Positions 7,096-15,688 of a DNA stretch of 64,000 nucleotides are shown here, piece after piece. Each line of letters begins with the position of its first letter. The first letter of the stretch is position 1. The DNA comes from Parafrigoribacterium mesophilum. Lineage in GTDB: Bacteria > Actinomycetota > Actinomycetes > Actinomycetales > Microbacteriaceae. The notes under the pieces are model-generated. The model was not told the origin of the DNA. It worked only from the letters and a program-made list of their open reading frames with translations, and searched no databases. Location: positions 1,612,001 to 1,676,000 of the forward strand of contig NZ_JBDJAF010000001.1 in assembly GCF_039652555.1 (NCBI RefSeq), in the 5' to 3' direction. The position numbers were made by a program, and so were the translations under genes.

Positions 7096-8358
7096 TTAGG
7101 CGCGCAGTTGCTGCAGCACCGCATCCAGTTGCAGGACGGCGAAGTCGAGCTCTTCGGCGGTAATCACCAGCGGTGGCGCCAGGCGGATGGTGGACCCGTG
7201 CGTGTCCTTGGCCAGCACACCCCGTTCCATCAGTAGTTCGCACACCCGTCGGCCGGTGCCCAGGCTCGGGTCGATGTCGATGCCGGCCCACAGACCGGCG
7301 CCGCGCACCGCGAGCACCCCGTGCCCGATCAGCGCCGTCAACCCGGCGTGCAATCGGACACCCAACTCCCCGGCCCGCTTCTGGAATTCGCCGGTCTGCA
7401 GCAGTCCGACAACAGCCAGCCCGACGGCCGCGCCCAACGGGTTGCCGCCGAAGGTGGAACCGTGCTCGCCTGGGTTCAATACGCCGAGGACATCGCTATT
7501 GCCGACCACCGCGGACACCGGGACGATGCCGCCACCGAGCGCCTTGCCCAGCAGGTACAGATCCGGAACAACACCGACCAGGTCGCACGCGAACGTCGAC
7601 CCGGTGCGCCCGAGGCCGGACTGGATCTCATCGGCGATGAACAGCACATTCTGCTTCGTGCAAATGTCGCGCACCGCGGGGAGATACTCCGCCGGCGGCA
7701 CAATGACGCCGGCCTCGCCCTGGATCGGCTCGAGCAGCACCGCCACCGTGTTCTCGTCGATTGCCGCGGCGATCGCATCCACGTCGCCGTACGGCACCGA
7801 CCGGAAACCGGGGGTGAACGGCCCGAAGTCATCGTGGGCGACCGGATCGCTGGAGAAGCTGACGATCGAAATCGTGCGGCCATGGAAGTTCCCGTCGGCC
7901 ACGATGATGTTCGCCCGGCCGCGGGGCACACCCTTGACCCGATATCCCCAGGCTCGAGCCACCTTCAGGCCGGACTCGACCGCCTCCGCGCCGGTGTTCA
8001 TCGGCAACACCATGTCCTTGCCCGACAGCGCAGCCAGCGCGGCCACGAACGGACCCAGTTGGTCGTTGTGGAATGCGCGGCTGGTCAGCGTGACCCGGTC
8101 CAGTTGGGCGTGGGCTGCGGCCAGGAGTGCCGGATGCCCGTGCCCGAAGTTGATCGCCGAATACGCGGCCAGGCAGTCCAGGTACCGGCGACCCTCGATG
8201 TCGGTCACCCAGGCACCCTCCCCGTGTGAGACCACGACCGGCAACGGGTGGTAGTTATGTGCGGCATGCTCGTGCTCGATGGCGATGGCGGCGAGGGTCT
8301 CGACAGGCTCGACCACCGGAGGCTCGACCACCGAGGGCTCGACCACGGAAACGTTCAC
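7096..8358 (-). CDS. rocD: Ornithine aminotransferase (ornithine--oxo-acid transaminase)
   Basis: A PLP-dependent class III aminotransferase of 420 residues converting ornithine and 2-oxoglutarate to glutamate-5-semialdehyde and glutamate. Motifs include NTGAEAVESGLKVAR, the PLP-anchoring DEIQSGLGRTG and the Schiff-base lysine in LLGKALGGG. The start is GTG 8358, overlapping the TGA of the preceding amidinohydrolase gene (GTGA), which implies coupled translation. The first 20 codons are odd: they consist of a REP-like repeat translated as VVEPSVVEPPVVEPVET, after which ordinary family sequence begins (HEHAAHNYHPLPVV). Confidence 0.9.
   Translation of the reverse strand: MNVSVVEPSVVEPPVVEPVETLAAIAIEHEHAAHNYHPLPVVVSHGEGAWVTDIEGRRYLDCLAAYSAINFGHGHPALLAAAHAQLDRVTLTSRAFHNDQLGPFVAALAALSGKDMVLPMNTGAEAVESGLKVARAWGYRVKGVPRGRANIIVADGNFHGRTISIVSFSSDPVAHDDFGPFTPGFRSVPYGDVDAIAAAIDENTVAVLLEPIQGEAGVIVPPAEYLPAVRDICTKQNVLFIADEIQSGLGRTGSTFACDLVGVVPDLYLLGKALGGGIVPVSAVVGNSDVLGVLNPGEHGSTFGGNPLGAAVGLAVVGLLQTGEFQKRAGELGVRLHAGLTALIGHGVLAVRGAGLWAGIDIDPSLGTGRRVCELLMERGVLAKDTHGSTIRLAPPLVITAEELDFAVLQLDAVLQQLRA
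8296..8348. repeat. REP-like repeat inside the 5' end of rocD
   Basis: GTCTCGACAGGCTCGACCACC followed by two further CTCGACCAC units at about 15-bp spacing. It is in frame and translated as repeated VVEP/VEPVET in the RocD N-terminus. Related units occur in the ferrochelatase gene (48582-48660) and at 63250-63430. Confidence 0.7.
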
Positions 8359-9215
8359 GACCTCAACTCCAAGGTGCAGCACTTCACGCCGCCGCCGGCG
8401 AGCAGAAGCTCCGACAGGTCCACGCCGATCGGGTTGTAACCCCGCTCGCGCAGCTGCGCTTCGAAACCCTTCGCCCGCGACGCGATGACGACGTTGTGGC
8501 CGTCGGAGTACGAGTTGAGCCCGAGGATTGCGGCGTCCTCTTCGCTCACGATGATCGCTTCGGGGTACCGCTCTCGCAAGACGGCAAGACCGTGCTCGTT
8601 GAAGGCCGACGGCAGGTACGCAATGTTCGACTGTCCGTTCACGGCCACCGGGTCGAGCACGGCAATGGCGGTGTCGAGGTGGTAGAAGTTCGGGTTCACG
8701 AGCTCCAGCGTGATCACCTCGCGGCCGAAGACGCGCGCGATCTCCTTGTGGCTCTCTGGCGTGGTGCGGAAACCGGTGCCGGCCAGGATGACGTCGCCGA
8801 CCAGCAGGATGTCACCTTCGCCCTCGTTGACGTTCTCCGGCTCGTGTACCTCGTAGCCGTTGTCACGGAACCAATTCATGTAGGCCGGGCCTTCCGGCTG
8901 CCGCTGCGGGTAGGTGAAGCTCGCGCCGTAGGCGATGTTGTCGAGCACGAAGCCGCCGTTGGCCGCGTACACCATGTCGGGCAGGCCCTCGATCGGATCG
9001 ATCAGCCGCACGTCGAAGCCCAAGTCGACGTACGTCTGGTACAGCACCTTCCACTGGTCGACGGCTCGCGCAGTGCTGGTGGGGTCCTCCGGATGCATCC
9101 ACGGGTTGATCCGGTAGCTGACCGTGTAGTAGTCCGGGCGGCACATCAGCACGGTGCGCTTGGTGGCCTTGCGGGCGTTGTTCGTCGTTTCGGTGTCAAC
9201 CAGTGCGTTGGTCAT
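8355..9215 (-). CDS. ddaH: Amidinohydrolase of the dimethylargininase / arginine-deiminase superfamily (paralogue 1)
   Basis: A 286-residue guanidine-modifying enzyme. Family residues visible are DMVYAANGGF, the acidic NVNEGEGD, the catalytic histidine in NFYHLDTAIAVLD and the nucleophile cysteine region GGGVKCCTLEL at the C-terminus. It hydrolyses arginine or a methylated arginine, releasing citrulline or, in the arginine-dihydrolase variants, ornithine. Its direct coupling to rocD argues for a product that feeds ornithine metabolism. ATG 9215 is preceded by AAAAGGGG. A paralogue follows upstream at 9428. Confidence 0.8.
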   Translation of the reverse strand: MTNALVDTETTNNARKATKRTVLMCRPDYYTVSYRINPWMHPEDPTSTARAVDQWKVLYQTYVDLGFDVRLIDPIEGLPDMVYAANGGFVLDNIAYGASFTYPQRQPEGPAYMNWFRDNGYEVHEPENVNEGEGDILLVGDVILAGTGFRTTPESHKEIARVFGREVITLELVNPNFYHLDTAIAVLDPVAVNGQSNIAYLPSAFNEHGLAVLRERYPEAIIVSEEDAAILGLNSYSDGHNVVIASRAKGFEAQLRERGYNPIGVDLSELLLAGGGVKCCTLELRS

Positions 9216-9427
9216 TCAATCCCCTTTTGGGTCATCGGCCGCCGGTATGCAACGCTCGCGGCGGTTACCTGAAGGCGGACCAGGTCACTCGCATCGAGCC
9301 CCACAGGGGACGCCTGCTTCCAGTTTCACACACGCAACCGGATGTTTTCCGCTGGCTTCTGCAGGAATCCAGCGACTCACGCCGGCGTCAAGCAGGAATC
9401 CGCCGCCACGCGGATTGGCTGCGCTCT

Positions 9428-10291
9428 TCAGCGCCGGAGTTCCTGGGTGCAAGATTTGATTCCGCCGCCGCCCTTGAGCAACTCGGAAAGGTCAACCGGC
9501 ACGGGTGTGTAACCGGCCGCGAGAAGTTGCCGGATGTATCGCGGTGCGCTGTCCGAAACGATGACATGACGGCCATCGGACACGGAGTTCAACGCGAGCA
9601 GCGCAGCCTCGTCCTCGTCGACGAGGATCGCATCCGGGAATCGTTTGGCGAGGACGGCCTGGCTGGCCGCGTCGAAGGCGGGCGGGAAATATGCGATTCG
9701 GCAGGTGCCGGAAACCGACTCGGAGTCGAGTACGGTCAGTGCGACGTCGAGGTGGTAGAAGCGGGGATCGACGAGCGCCAGGCTGACCACCTCGCGTTCG
9801 AAGATCGCCGCGAGTTCGCTGTGGCTTTCCGGCCGGCTGCGGAACCCGGTCCCGGCCAGGATGATGTCACCGATGACGGCGAAGTCACCCTCGCCCTCGT
9901 TGACGTAGCCGGGCACGTAGGTGTCGAAGCCGTGGCTTTCGAACCAGGATTGGAACGCCGGGGCCTCTGCCCGGCGCTGCGGATAGGCACAGCGAGCAAC
10001 ATAGGCCTTGCCGTCGAGGGTGAAGCCACCGTTTGCCGCGAACACCATGTCGACAAGGCCGGGAATCGGCGCGAGCAAGGTGACCGAGTGGCCGAGCAGC
10101 CGATAGGTGTCGCGCAGGTTCTCCCACTGTCGCAGGGCGAGCGCCGTGTTGATCGGCGTGGTCGGGTCCATGAACGGATTGCCCGAATAGGTGACCGCGA
10201 AGTGCTCGGGCGCACACATCAGGAAGTTGCGCACGGATGCCGTGCGCAGTCGAGGCGAGGCCCCCGGCGACGCCGTCGCTGAATTGGGCAC
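9428..10291 (-). CDS. Amidinohydrolase of the dimethylargininase / arginine-deiminase superfamily (paralogue 2)
   Basis: A 287-residue paralogue of the neighbouring enzyme with the same landmarks: DMVFAANGGF, YVNEGEGD, RFYHLDVALTVLD and GGGGIKSCTQELRR. The active-site cysteine is preserved although the first of the two C-terminal cysteines in paralogue 1 is serine here. The GTG at 10291 has GGGGGA at -11 to -6 and is preferred to the longer open frame. It is divergent from an Lrp-type regulator. Two diverged copies in a row suggest different substrates or separate control rather than simple dosage. Confidence 0.75.
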   Translation of the reverse strand: MPNSATASPGASPRLRTASVRNFLMCAPEHFAVTYSGNPFMDPTTPINTALALRQWENLRDTYRLLGHSVTLLAPIPGLVDMVFAANGGFTLDGKAYVARCAYPQRRAEAPAFQSWFESHGFDTYVPGYVNEGEGDFAVIGDIILAGTGFRSRPESHSELAAIFEREVVSLALVDPRFYHLDVALTVLDSESVSGTCRIAYFPPAFDAASQAVLAKRFPDAILVDEDEAALLALNSVSDGRHVIVSDSAPRYIRQLLAAGYTPVPVDLSELLKGGGGIKSCTQELRR

Positions 10292-10346
10292 GGGATCCCC
10301 CAGACAAGTGAACGCTGGAACCGCCGACCGGCGCACGAGTAGCGTT

Positions 10347-10361
10347 GTGACTTAGTCTCAC
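10347..10361. promoter_or_regulatory. Candidate Lrp/AsnC operator
   Basis: GTGACTTAGTCTCAC is an imperfect dyad (GTGA...TCAC) in the divergent spacer between the second amidinohydrolase and the Lrp gene; a related half-site TTAGTCAC lies at 10444-10451 against the lrp start. Lrp-family proteins usually bind such degenerate dyads in the shared promoter of their target. Confidence 0.45.
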
Positions 10362-10438
10362 ACGCACGCATCCGAAATATCGCGGCGTGACGCGCACCAT
10401 TTCTCCGTCATGGACCCCCACGGCACAAGATAACCCCA

Positions 10439-10444
10439 TACAGT
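10439..10444 (+). promoter_or_regulatory. -10 box of a probably leaderless lrp-type transcript
   Basis: TACAGT ends 7 nt before the ATG at 10452, so initiation at the usual distance would put the first transcribed base on the start codon. No Shine-Dalgarno-like sequence precedes the ATG. Leaderless mRNAs are common in actinobacteria. Confidence 0.45.
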
Positions 10445-10451
10445 TAGTCAC

Positions 10452-10892
10452 ATGGACAGCCTTGACTACGGGATCATCGATCTGCTCCGGCAAAACGCGC
10501 GCGCCGGCTACGGCGACATCGGCGAGGTCATTGGACTTTCGGCGTCCGCGGTGAAGCGGCGGGTCGACCGGCTGGTGGCCGACAAGGTGATCCGCGGGTT
10601 CACCGTGCAGGTCGACCCCACCGTTGACGGGCTCGCCACCGAGGCCTACCTCGAATTGTTCTGCCGGGGCACTGTCTCGCCCGGGGAGCTGCGACGGATC
10701 CTTTCCGAGGTTCCCGAAGTGGTCGACGCCGGAACGGTCACCGGCAGCGCCGACGCGATCGTGCACATGCGCTCACGGGACATCGCAAGCCTGGAAAGCG
10801 CGATCGAGCGAGTGCGGCTGGCGCCGAATGTGGACCACACGCGTAGCGCGATCGTGCTGTCGAAACTCATCCACCGCTCGCACGAGGCCTGA
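10452..10892 (+). CDS. Lrp/AsnC family transcriptional regulator
   Basis: 146 residues. The N-terminal helix-turn-helix (DYGIIDLLRQNARAGYGDIG, then LSASAVKRRVDRL) is followed by a RAM ligand domain with the usual GxVTGSADA turn (GTVTGSADAIVHM). Its position divergent from the amidinohydrolase/rocD genes points to arginine or ornithine as effector. An AsnC-type regulator beside an amidinohydrolase and rocD is also known from mycobacteria (Rv2321c-Rv2324, from memory). Confidence 0.85.
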   Translation: MDSLDYGIIDLLRQNARAGYGDIGEVIGLSASAVKRRVDRLVADKVIRGFTVQVDPTVDGLATEAYLELFCRGTVSPGELRRILSEVPEVVDAGTVTGSADAIVHMRSRDIASLESAIERVRLAPNVDHTRSAIVLSKLIHRSHEA

Positions 10893-10924
10893 AGACCCGG
10901 CAGTCCCCCGAGTAGATTTGTGGG

Positions 10925-11506
10925 ATGGACTGGTCCTCGTTTTTGGCCGCCGGGCAGGGTCGCCCCGTTCGTGAGCTACTGCCGGCCGCCCTCGCCTATC
11001 GTGGTGAGCGGACACCCGGTGTCGCAGTGGACCTCGGCTGTGGCGACGGCACCGAGTCGAGGTTCCTTATTGCGAACGGATGGCGCGTGCACGCCTTCGA
11101 CGGTGCCGCGGGCGTCGAAGGCCGGGCCGCGGCGGGGTTGTCGCCTCGTGCCGCCGAGCGGCTGAGTGCCCGGTGCGTGCCCTTCGAGGAACTCGAGGAA
11201 CTCCCAGAGAACGACTTCGTATACGCGGGGCGATCGCTGCCGTTCTGCGCCGAAGCGTCGTTTCCGGCCCTGTGGGCAGCGATCACAGCATCGCTGAAAC
11301 CTGGAGGATGGTTCGCGGGTGATTTCTTCGGCCCGCACGACTCGTGGGTCGGCCGTGAGGACATGAACTTCCGCGACGCCGATCAGATCCGCGGGCTGCT
11401 GGAGGGCTTCGAGGTCGCAGGCCTGCAGGAATCCGAGGGGCCGGCAGGCACGCCTTTCGGGCCCAAGTATCTCCATCTGGTCACGGTCGTCGCCCAGCGG
11501 CGCTGA
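10925..11506 (+). CDS. Class I SAM-dependent methyltransferase
   Basis: 193 residues with a Rossmann-type SAM site: motif I VDLGCGDGTES (residues 35-45), an acidic end of strand 2 (HAFDGA) and motif IV region NDFVYAGRSLPFC, ending with a TehB-like C-terminus. The substrate is unknown. It follows the Lrp gene by 32 nt on the same strand and may be co-transcribed, though no metabolic link is obvious. Confidence 0.7.
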   Translation: MDWSSFLAAGQGRPVRELLPAALAYRGERTPGVAVDLGCGDGTESRFLIANGWRVHAFDGAAGVEGRAAAGLSPRAAERLSARCVPFEELEELPENDFVYAGRSLPFCAEASFPALWAAITASLKPGGWFAGDFFGPHDSWVGREDMNFRDADQIRGLLEGFEVAGLQESEGPAGTPFGPKYLHLVTVVAQRR

Positions 11507-11538
11507 ATGCTGGAGCTGAATCCTGCGGCAGCGCTCGC

Positions 11539-14500
11539 TCAGAGGGGTAGCGCTGACATCGCGGCATCCGGGTAACCGAACCGGTGAGCGGTGATGGTGA
11601 CGCTCTGCTCGCGCAGGAAGGTCAGCAGTTCGATCCTGCCGGCCGCGGTGACCGGCTCGGCATAAATCGCGGCTGAGAACCCGGAGCCGAGCAGCGCGGC
11701 GAGCGCGGACTGGTCCTCGCCGAGCAGCCGAATACGTTGCGCACCTGTCTCGCCCGACAGCAATCGAGCACGCCAGCGGCTGTCCGTCTCGATGACAACC
11801 TCGCTGACCGTGATCGCGGTGGTCTCATCATTGAGGAACCGCACCAGAGCCGCGGTGATCGGCGTGGCCGAACTGATCGCCACCGGGGACCCAGCCCGCA
11901 TCGCTGCCGCCAGAACCCGCGCCAGCTCCCACGTCGGCGCGTTCTCGGACACTCGAATGGCCACCGGCACCGGACGGAACCGCACCACCAGACGCTCGAA
12001 GGGTGATCGGCCGAGCTCGTGAGCGCGGCTGAACCTGTCATCCCAGGCCATCTGATCGCTCCGGGCAGCCGCACGCACCCTGTCAAAACCGAGATAGTCC
12101 ATGCCGGGCCCCGCCGCCGCAATCAGTTCGGCAATACCCTCGCTCACACCTTTCACGATCACGGACCCCCTCGGCTCGGGGAACTGCGGCTCCCACCTCC
12201 CGCGCACGGCCAATGCGTCGGTGTGGGAGGTGAGTGAGCGGGTGACTGAGGATGCCGACCGGTTGACCGCCAGTTCGGCCGATGAACTCGTCCGTAGCCA
12301 CAGGTCCACCTCGTCCGTGTTCAACGAGTGCAAGCCGGCCGTGCGCGCGAACGGCATGGCCCGCTGGAGTTCGATCGCCTCCTCGAGGTCCGCGGCCACC
12401 ATGATCCCGAGCACCGGCGCGCGATGCTGCGCCAGGTGGAAGTGCGAATCGGGTGCCACCTGGTCACGCACACCAGGCGACCACAACCGGCCGGAATCGT
12501 CCAGGCGATGCGGCTCGACCAGCCACTCCTCGCCCTCGCCCAGGGTGGTGAGCACCCGCGCCACCTCCCCGACCGCCGGCTGGAAGAGTGGCCCCAGGTC
12601 GACCGAGGGATCCTGCGGGTACCCGACCGCGAGACTCGACACGGCGTCGATCAAATGCCGCCGGAAGCTCTGCGACTGCGCGAGGGAACCGACGAGGATG
12701 ACGACACTGGCGCTTGATCGGCCCTGCCCGGCCGACGTGAACGCGCTGGCGACGACATCCGCCACAGCCTGGTCCTGGTCCGCGCTCGGAGTGACCACGA
12801 TCGAGTTCGTACCGGCGGTGTCCGCCGCCAGGTGACCACTCCCGCGCCAAGATCGGAACATCCGCGCGCTCTGCTGGCGGCCGGTGACCACCACGTGGTC
12901 CACCCGCGGATGGGAAACCAGGAGCCGCGCCAATTCGCTGTCGCCGAACTCGCCGCGGTCGAGATCGACAGGAGTGACCAAACCACCGGGCAGGCCGGCG
13001 CTGACCAGCGCATCGACGAACACCGCGGCGCTACGCCGGGCATGCCGGGCCGGCATGAGGATCACGGGGCTTCCCGCGGCGAGCGCGGCGAACACCGACT
13101 CGGCCGGAGCTGCGAGCGGCGACCGCTCGAGGCTGGCCACCAGGCTGAGCCGGGACGGCACGAACCGAGCGTTGTCCACGGTGTCGAGCTCGGGGGCCAG
13201 GGCGGCTGACCACCGCGCGCTGTCGATCGCCTGGCTCACTTCGGTGTCCGCGTCGGCGAACGTGAGTCCGACCTCGCCCACCATGGTCTCGATCAGTTCG
13301 GCGCGGCGCAGCTCCAACTCCTCGCCGATGCTGGACAAAACCTGTGCGCGCGTCGTCGATCGTCGCCTGGCCCAGTCCTCTCCGAAGCTGACTGCCGCGG
13401 CGACGCGGCGGTGCAGTTCCTCGGCGTCGGCGACCTGAGCGTCGGTGATCGCTGATTGTCCGAGGCGCGAGGCGCGAGTGCGGTCCAGAATGCCCCGGGC
13501 CCAGCGCCGGTTGGCGGCGACCGCCGGATTCGTGGGAGGCGTCCGCCGGGCCAGCGCGCTGCCGAAGGCGAACGCATCCGGCTGGGTCTCGGCATCGTTA
13601 CCCAGTTCTGCATCGTTGGCGAGCTCAGTTTCGTTGGTCAGCTCTGCATCGTTGGTCGCCTCTGCATTTTTGGTCGGCTCCGCAGCATCCGCTTCGGCGA
13701 CTGCGGCGAGGAACCGCCGCGCCTCGGCTGCGAACGCGGACCGGTCGGCAAGCCCGCCGGCGTTGGCGAGAAAATGGCCGGCTCCCACGCTGTCATCGAG
13801 TCGGCGCACCAGATAGTCCACCGCACAGTCCAGACGGCCGGTGCTCACCACCGGCACGGTCACCACGACCACGCCGAGCTCGGCGGACACCGCGTCGCGT
13901 GCGATCCCCATTCCGAGCATCATTTCGACCTCGATCCGACGCTGAACCGCCCGGTGCTCCGCCAGCAACCAGGCGTAGGCAATGTCGAATAGGTTGTGCC
14001 CTGCCACCGAGATGCGCACCGCGTCGGTGCGCTCCGGTGTCAGCGCAAAGTTCAGCATCCTGATGAAATTCGCGTCGGTCTGCGCCTTGCTGACATACGC
14101 CGGCACCGGCCAGCCGTGCACCGCAGCGTCGACCCGCTCCATGGGCAAGTAGGCACCCTTGACCAGGCGCACCCGGATGCCGGCACCGCCCTCGGCGCGC
14201 CGCGCGGCAGCCCATTGGGTGAGCTCGTTCAGCGTCGCGAGCGAGCCTGGCAGGTACGCCTGCAGCGCGATGCCCGCCTCCAGACCCCGGAGGGTCGGGC
14301 GCTCGAGAAGCCTCTCGAAGACCGCGACGGTGAGGTCGAACTCCCGGAACATCCCCATGTCGAGTGTGATGAACTTTCGCCCCGGCGAGGCCGCCGCGGC
14401 CTCGTACAGCGGCGCGAGCCGCGCGACGACGCGATCCACGCTCTCGTGGAAGGCCCATGGCCAGAGCTGGCCGGCGACGTCGGACAGGCTGATCGACACC

Positions 14501-15129
14501 GATTCCACGTCGTCCCTGGCCAGCAGCTCCCGGATGTCCTGAAGCCTGGCGTCCGCCGCGCCGTCGCCGTGCACACGCTCGCCCAGCATGGCGAGGCTGA
14601 AGCGGGAACCGGAGGCGCGCAAGGCGGCCAGTCGGGTGGTGAGGTGCGGGTCATCCGGGCCGGTGATCTCGACCAGAAGGTGTCCGACCATCCGGCGCAT
14701 GACCAGCCGGGCGATCGGCACGATCGGCCACGGGATGACGGCGGAGAACCCGCCGCCGACGGCGAGCGCCCACCGCATGTACCAGGGCAGCATGGCGGGG
14801 ATGTGCTGGGCGACCACCTCGAGTCCCTTGCCAGCAACGTGCAGATCGTCGGGGCGGATCACCCGGTCGATGAAGTCGAGGGCGAACTGTGGGCCGTCCG
14901 GGTCGTCGATCAGCTGCGCCAGCCGCAACGAAGTGGTGCTTCGTTGTGCGGAGTCGGCCCGTGGGCGTGCCGGCCGATCTCTGCGACCGCGCCGCTCGCG
15001 GTGCCGCACGGCGACGTTGGAGGAGGCGTCCTCCTGCGGCGCCGCACCGCGCGCCAGCCACCGCTCCACTAGGGCCACCGCATCCGCTGCCACGGGCCGT
15101 GGGGCCGCGTCCCGGTCGGGCATGTGCAT
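11539..15129 (-). CDS. putA: PutA-like protein: proline dehydrogenase domain fused to a degenerate P5C dehydrogenase domain
   Basis: 1196 residues. The N-terminal half is a proline dehydrogenase barrel (RLVKGAYLPMERVDA, AGHNLFDIAYAWLL, YLVRRLDDS with the paired arginines that bind the proline carboxylate). The C-terminal 700 residues align by eye with the aldehyde dehydrogenase half of actinobacterial PutA (NSIVVTPSADQDQAVADVV, APVLGIMVA, TAGLHSLN), but the block expected to read AGQKCSA reads AGQGRSSA and this half contains no cysteine at all; ETGGKN has become DTAGTN. The enzyme should oxidise proline but cannot dehydrogenate glutamate semialdehyde. A linker of acidic near-repeats joins the halves. 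Confidence 0.8.
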   Translation of the reverse strand: MHMPDRDAAPRPVAADAVALVERWLARGAAPQEDASSNVAVRHRERRGRRDRPARPRADSAQRSTTSLRLAQLIDDPDGPQFALDFIDRVIRPDDLHVAGKGLEVVAQHIPAMLPWYMRWALAVGGGFSAVIPWPIVPIARLVMRRMVGHLLVEITGPDDPHLTTRLAALRASGSRFSLAMLGERVHGDGAADARLQDIRELLARDDVESVSISLSDVAGQLWPWAFHESVDRVVARLAPLYEAAAASPGRKFITLDMGMFREFDLTVAVFERLLERPTLRGLEAGIALQAYLPGSLATLNELTQWAAARRAEGGAGIRVRLVKGAYLPMERVDAAVHGWPVPAYVSKAQTDANFIRMLNFALTPERTDAVRISVAGHNLFDIAYAWLLAEHRAVQRRIEVEMMLGMGIARDAVSAELGVVVVTVPVVSTGRLDCAVDYLVRRLDDSVGAGHFLANAGGLADRSAFAAEARRFLAAVAEADAAEPTKNAEATNDAELTNETELANDAELGNDAETQPDAFAFGSALARRTPPTNPAVAANRRWARGILDRTRASRLGQSAITDAQVADAEELHRRVAAAVSFGEDWARRRSTTRAQVLSSIGEELELRRAELIETMVGEVGLTFADADTEVSQAIDSARWSAALAPELDTVDNARFVPSRLSLVASLERSPLAAPAESVFAALAAGSPVILMPARHARRSAAVFVDALVSAGLPGGLVTPVDLDRGEFGDSELARLLVSHPRVDHVVVTGRQQSARMFRSWRGSGHLAADTAGTNSIVVTPSADQDQAVADVVASAFTSAGQGRSSASVVILVGSLAQSQSFRRHLIDAVSSLAVGYPQDPSVDLGPLFQPAVGEVARVLTTLGEGEEWLVEPHRLDDSGRLWSPGVRDQVAPDSHFHLAQHRAPVLGIMVAADLEEAIELQRAMPFARTAGLHSLNTDEVDLWLRTSSSAELAVNRSASSVTRSLTSHTDALAVRGRWEPQFPEPRGSVIVKGVSEGIAELIAAAGPGMDYLGFDRVRAAARSDQMAWDDRFSRAHELGRSPFERLVVRFRPVPVAIRVSENAPTWELARVLAAAMRAGSPVAISSATPITAALVRFLNDETTAITVSEVVIETDSRWRARLLSGETGAQRIRLLGEDQSALAALLGSGFSAAIYAEPVTAAGRIELLTFLREQSVTITAHRFGYPDAAMSALPL
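13590..13690. repeat. Degenerate 15-18-bp tandem repeat in the putA linker
   Basis: Units such as GCATCGTT(A/G)... recur about six times and encode the linker NDAELTNETELANDAEL on the minus strand, between the proline dehydrogenase and aldehyde dehydrogenase halves. The number of units is likely to vary between strains. Confidence 0.6.
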
Positions 15130-15183
15130 GAGAAAAGCCTACTTGCGGGCCGGTGTGTGCGTGCTGAGGGCATCCGGTCGCTA

Positions 15184-15211
15184 TTGCGTAAAGGTTCCCA
15201 GTGAATACAAT
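15184..15211 (+). promoter_or_regulatory. Promoter of a probably leaderless marR transcript
   Basis: TTGCGT (15184-15189), a 16-bp spacer and TACAAT (15206-15211), close to the sigma-70 consensus. The -10 box ends 6 nt before the GTG start at 15218, so the transcript should start at or next to the start codon. No ribosome-binding site is visible. Confidence 0.6.
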
Positions 15212-15217
15212 TGGCGA

Positions 15218-15688
15218 GTGCCCAACGAGTCAGTGCTGACCGGTGCCGAGTGGGATGCGTGGCGATCCTTTTCCTCGATGCGCCGCAGATTGGACCGCGC
15301 TCTCGAGTTCGAATTGCAGCACGGCTGCGACGTGTCCCTTTCCGAGTTCGAGATCCTTCTGGCACTGAGCCGGGCGCCCGACCAGCAGCTCCGAATCAAG
15401 GACATCGCGCAGCGCATCGACTGGGAGAAGAGCCGCGTGTCCCACCAGGTGACCAGACTGGAGCGGCGCCGGTTGCTCGTGCGCAGCATCTGCGAAACGG
15501 ATGCGCGGGGCTGGTGGGTGACGCTGACTCCCGCCGGTGTTCAGGCTGTGTCTCGTGCGGTGGGCGCGCACCAGAATGCCGTGCGCCGCTACTTCTTCGA
15601 CGTTCTGCAGGAGGGCGAGGAGCTACGCATCAACGAACTTTCCACCCGGGTGGTGGACGCTATCGACGCGCTGCGGCCCAGCGCGTGA
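15218..15688 (+). CDS. MarR family transcriptional regulator
   Basis: 156 residues with a MarR winged helix: LSEFEILLALSRAPDQQLRI, then the recognition helix (IDWEKSRVSHQVTRLERRRL) and a wing (DARGWWVTLTPAG). The start is GTG 15218 (VPNESVLTGAEW) directly after a strong -10 box; the much longer open frame upstream is antisense to putA. The TGA overlaps the GTG of the next gene by 4 nt, so regulator and oxidoreductase are translationally coupled. It probably senses a small aromatic or lipid-like ligand, which cannot be specified. Confidence 0.85.
   Translation: MPNESVLTGAEWDAWRSFSSMRRRLDRALEFELQHGCDVSLSEFEILLALSRAPDQQLRIKDIAQRIDWEKSRVSHQVTRLERRRLLVRSICETDARGWWVTLTPAGVQAVSRAVGAHQNAVRRYFFDVLQEGEELRINELSTRVVDAIDALRPSA

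Noticed and set aside
14588..15217. Long upstream extension of the MarR gene
   Set aside because: The extension is antisense to putA, Arg/Ser-rich like a shadow frame, and a near-consensus promoter lies directly before GTG 15218.
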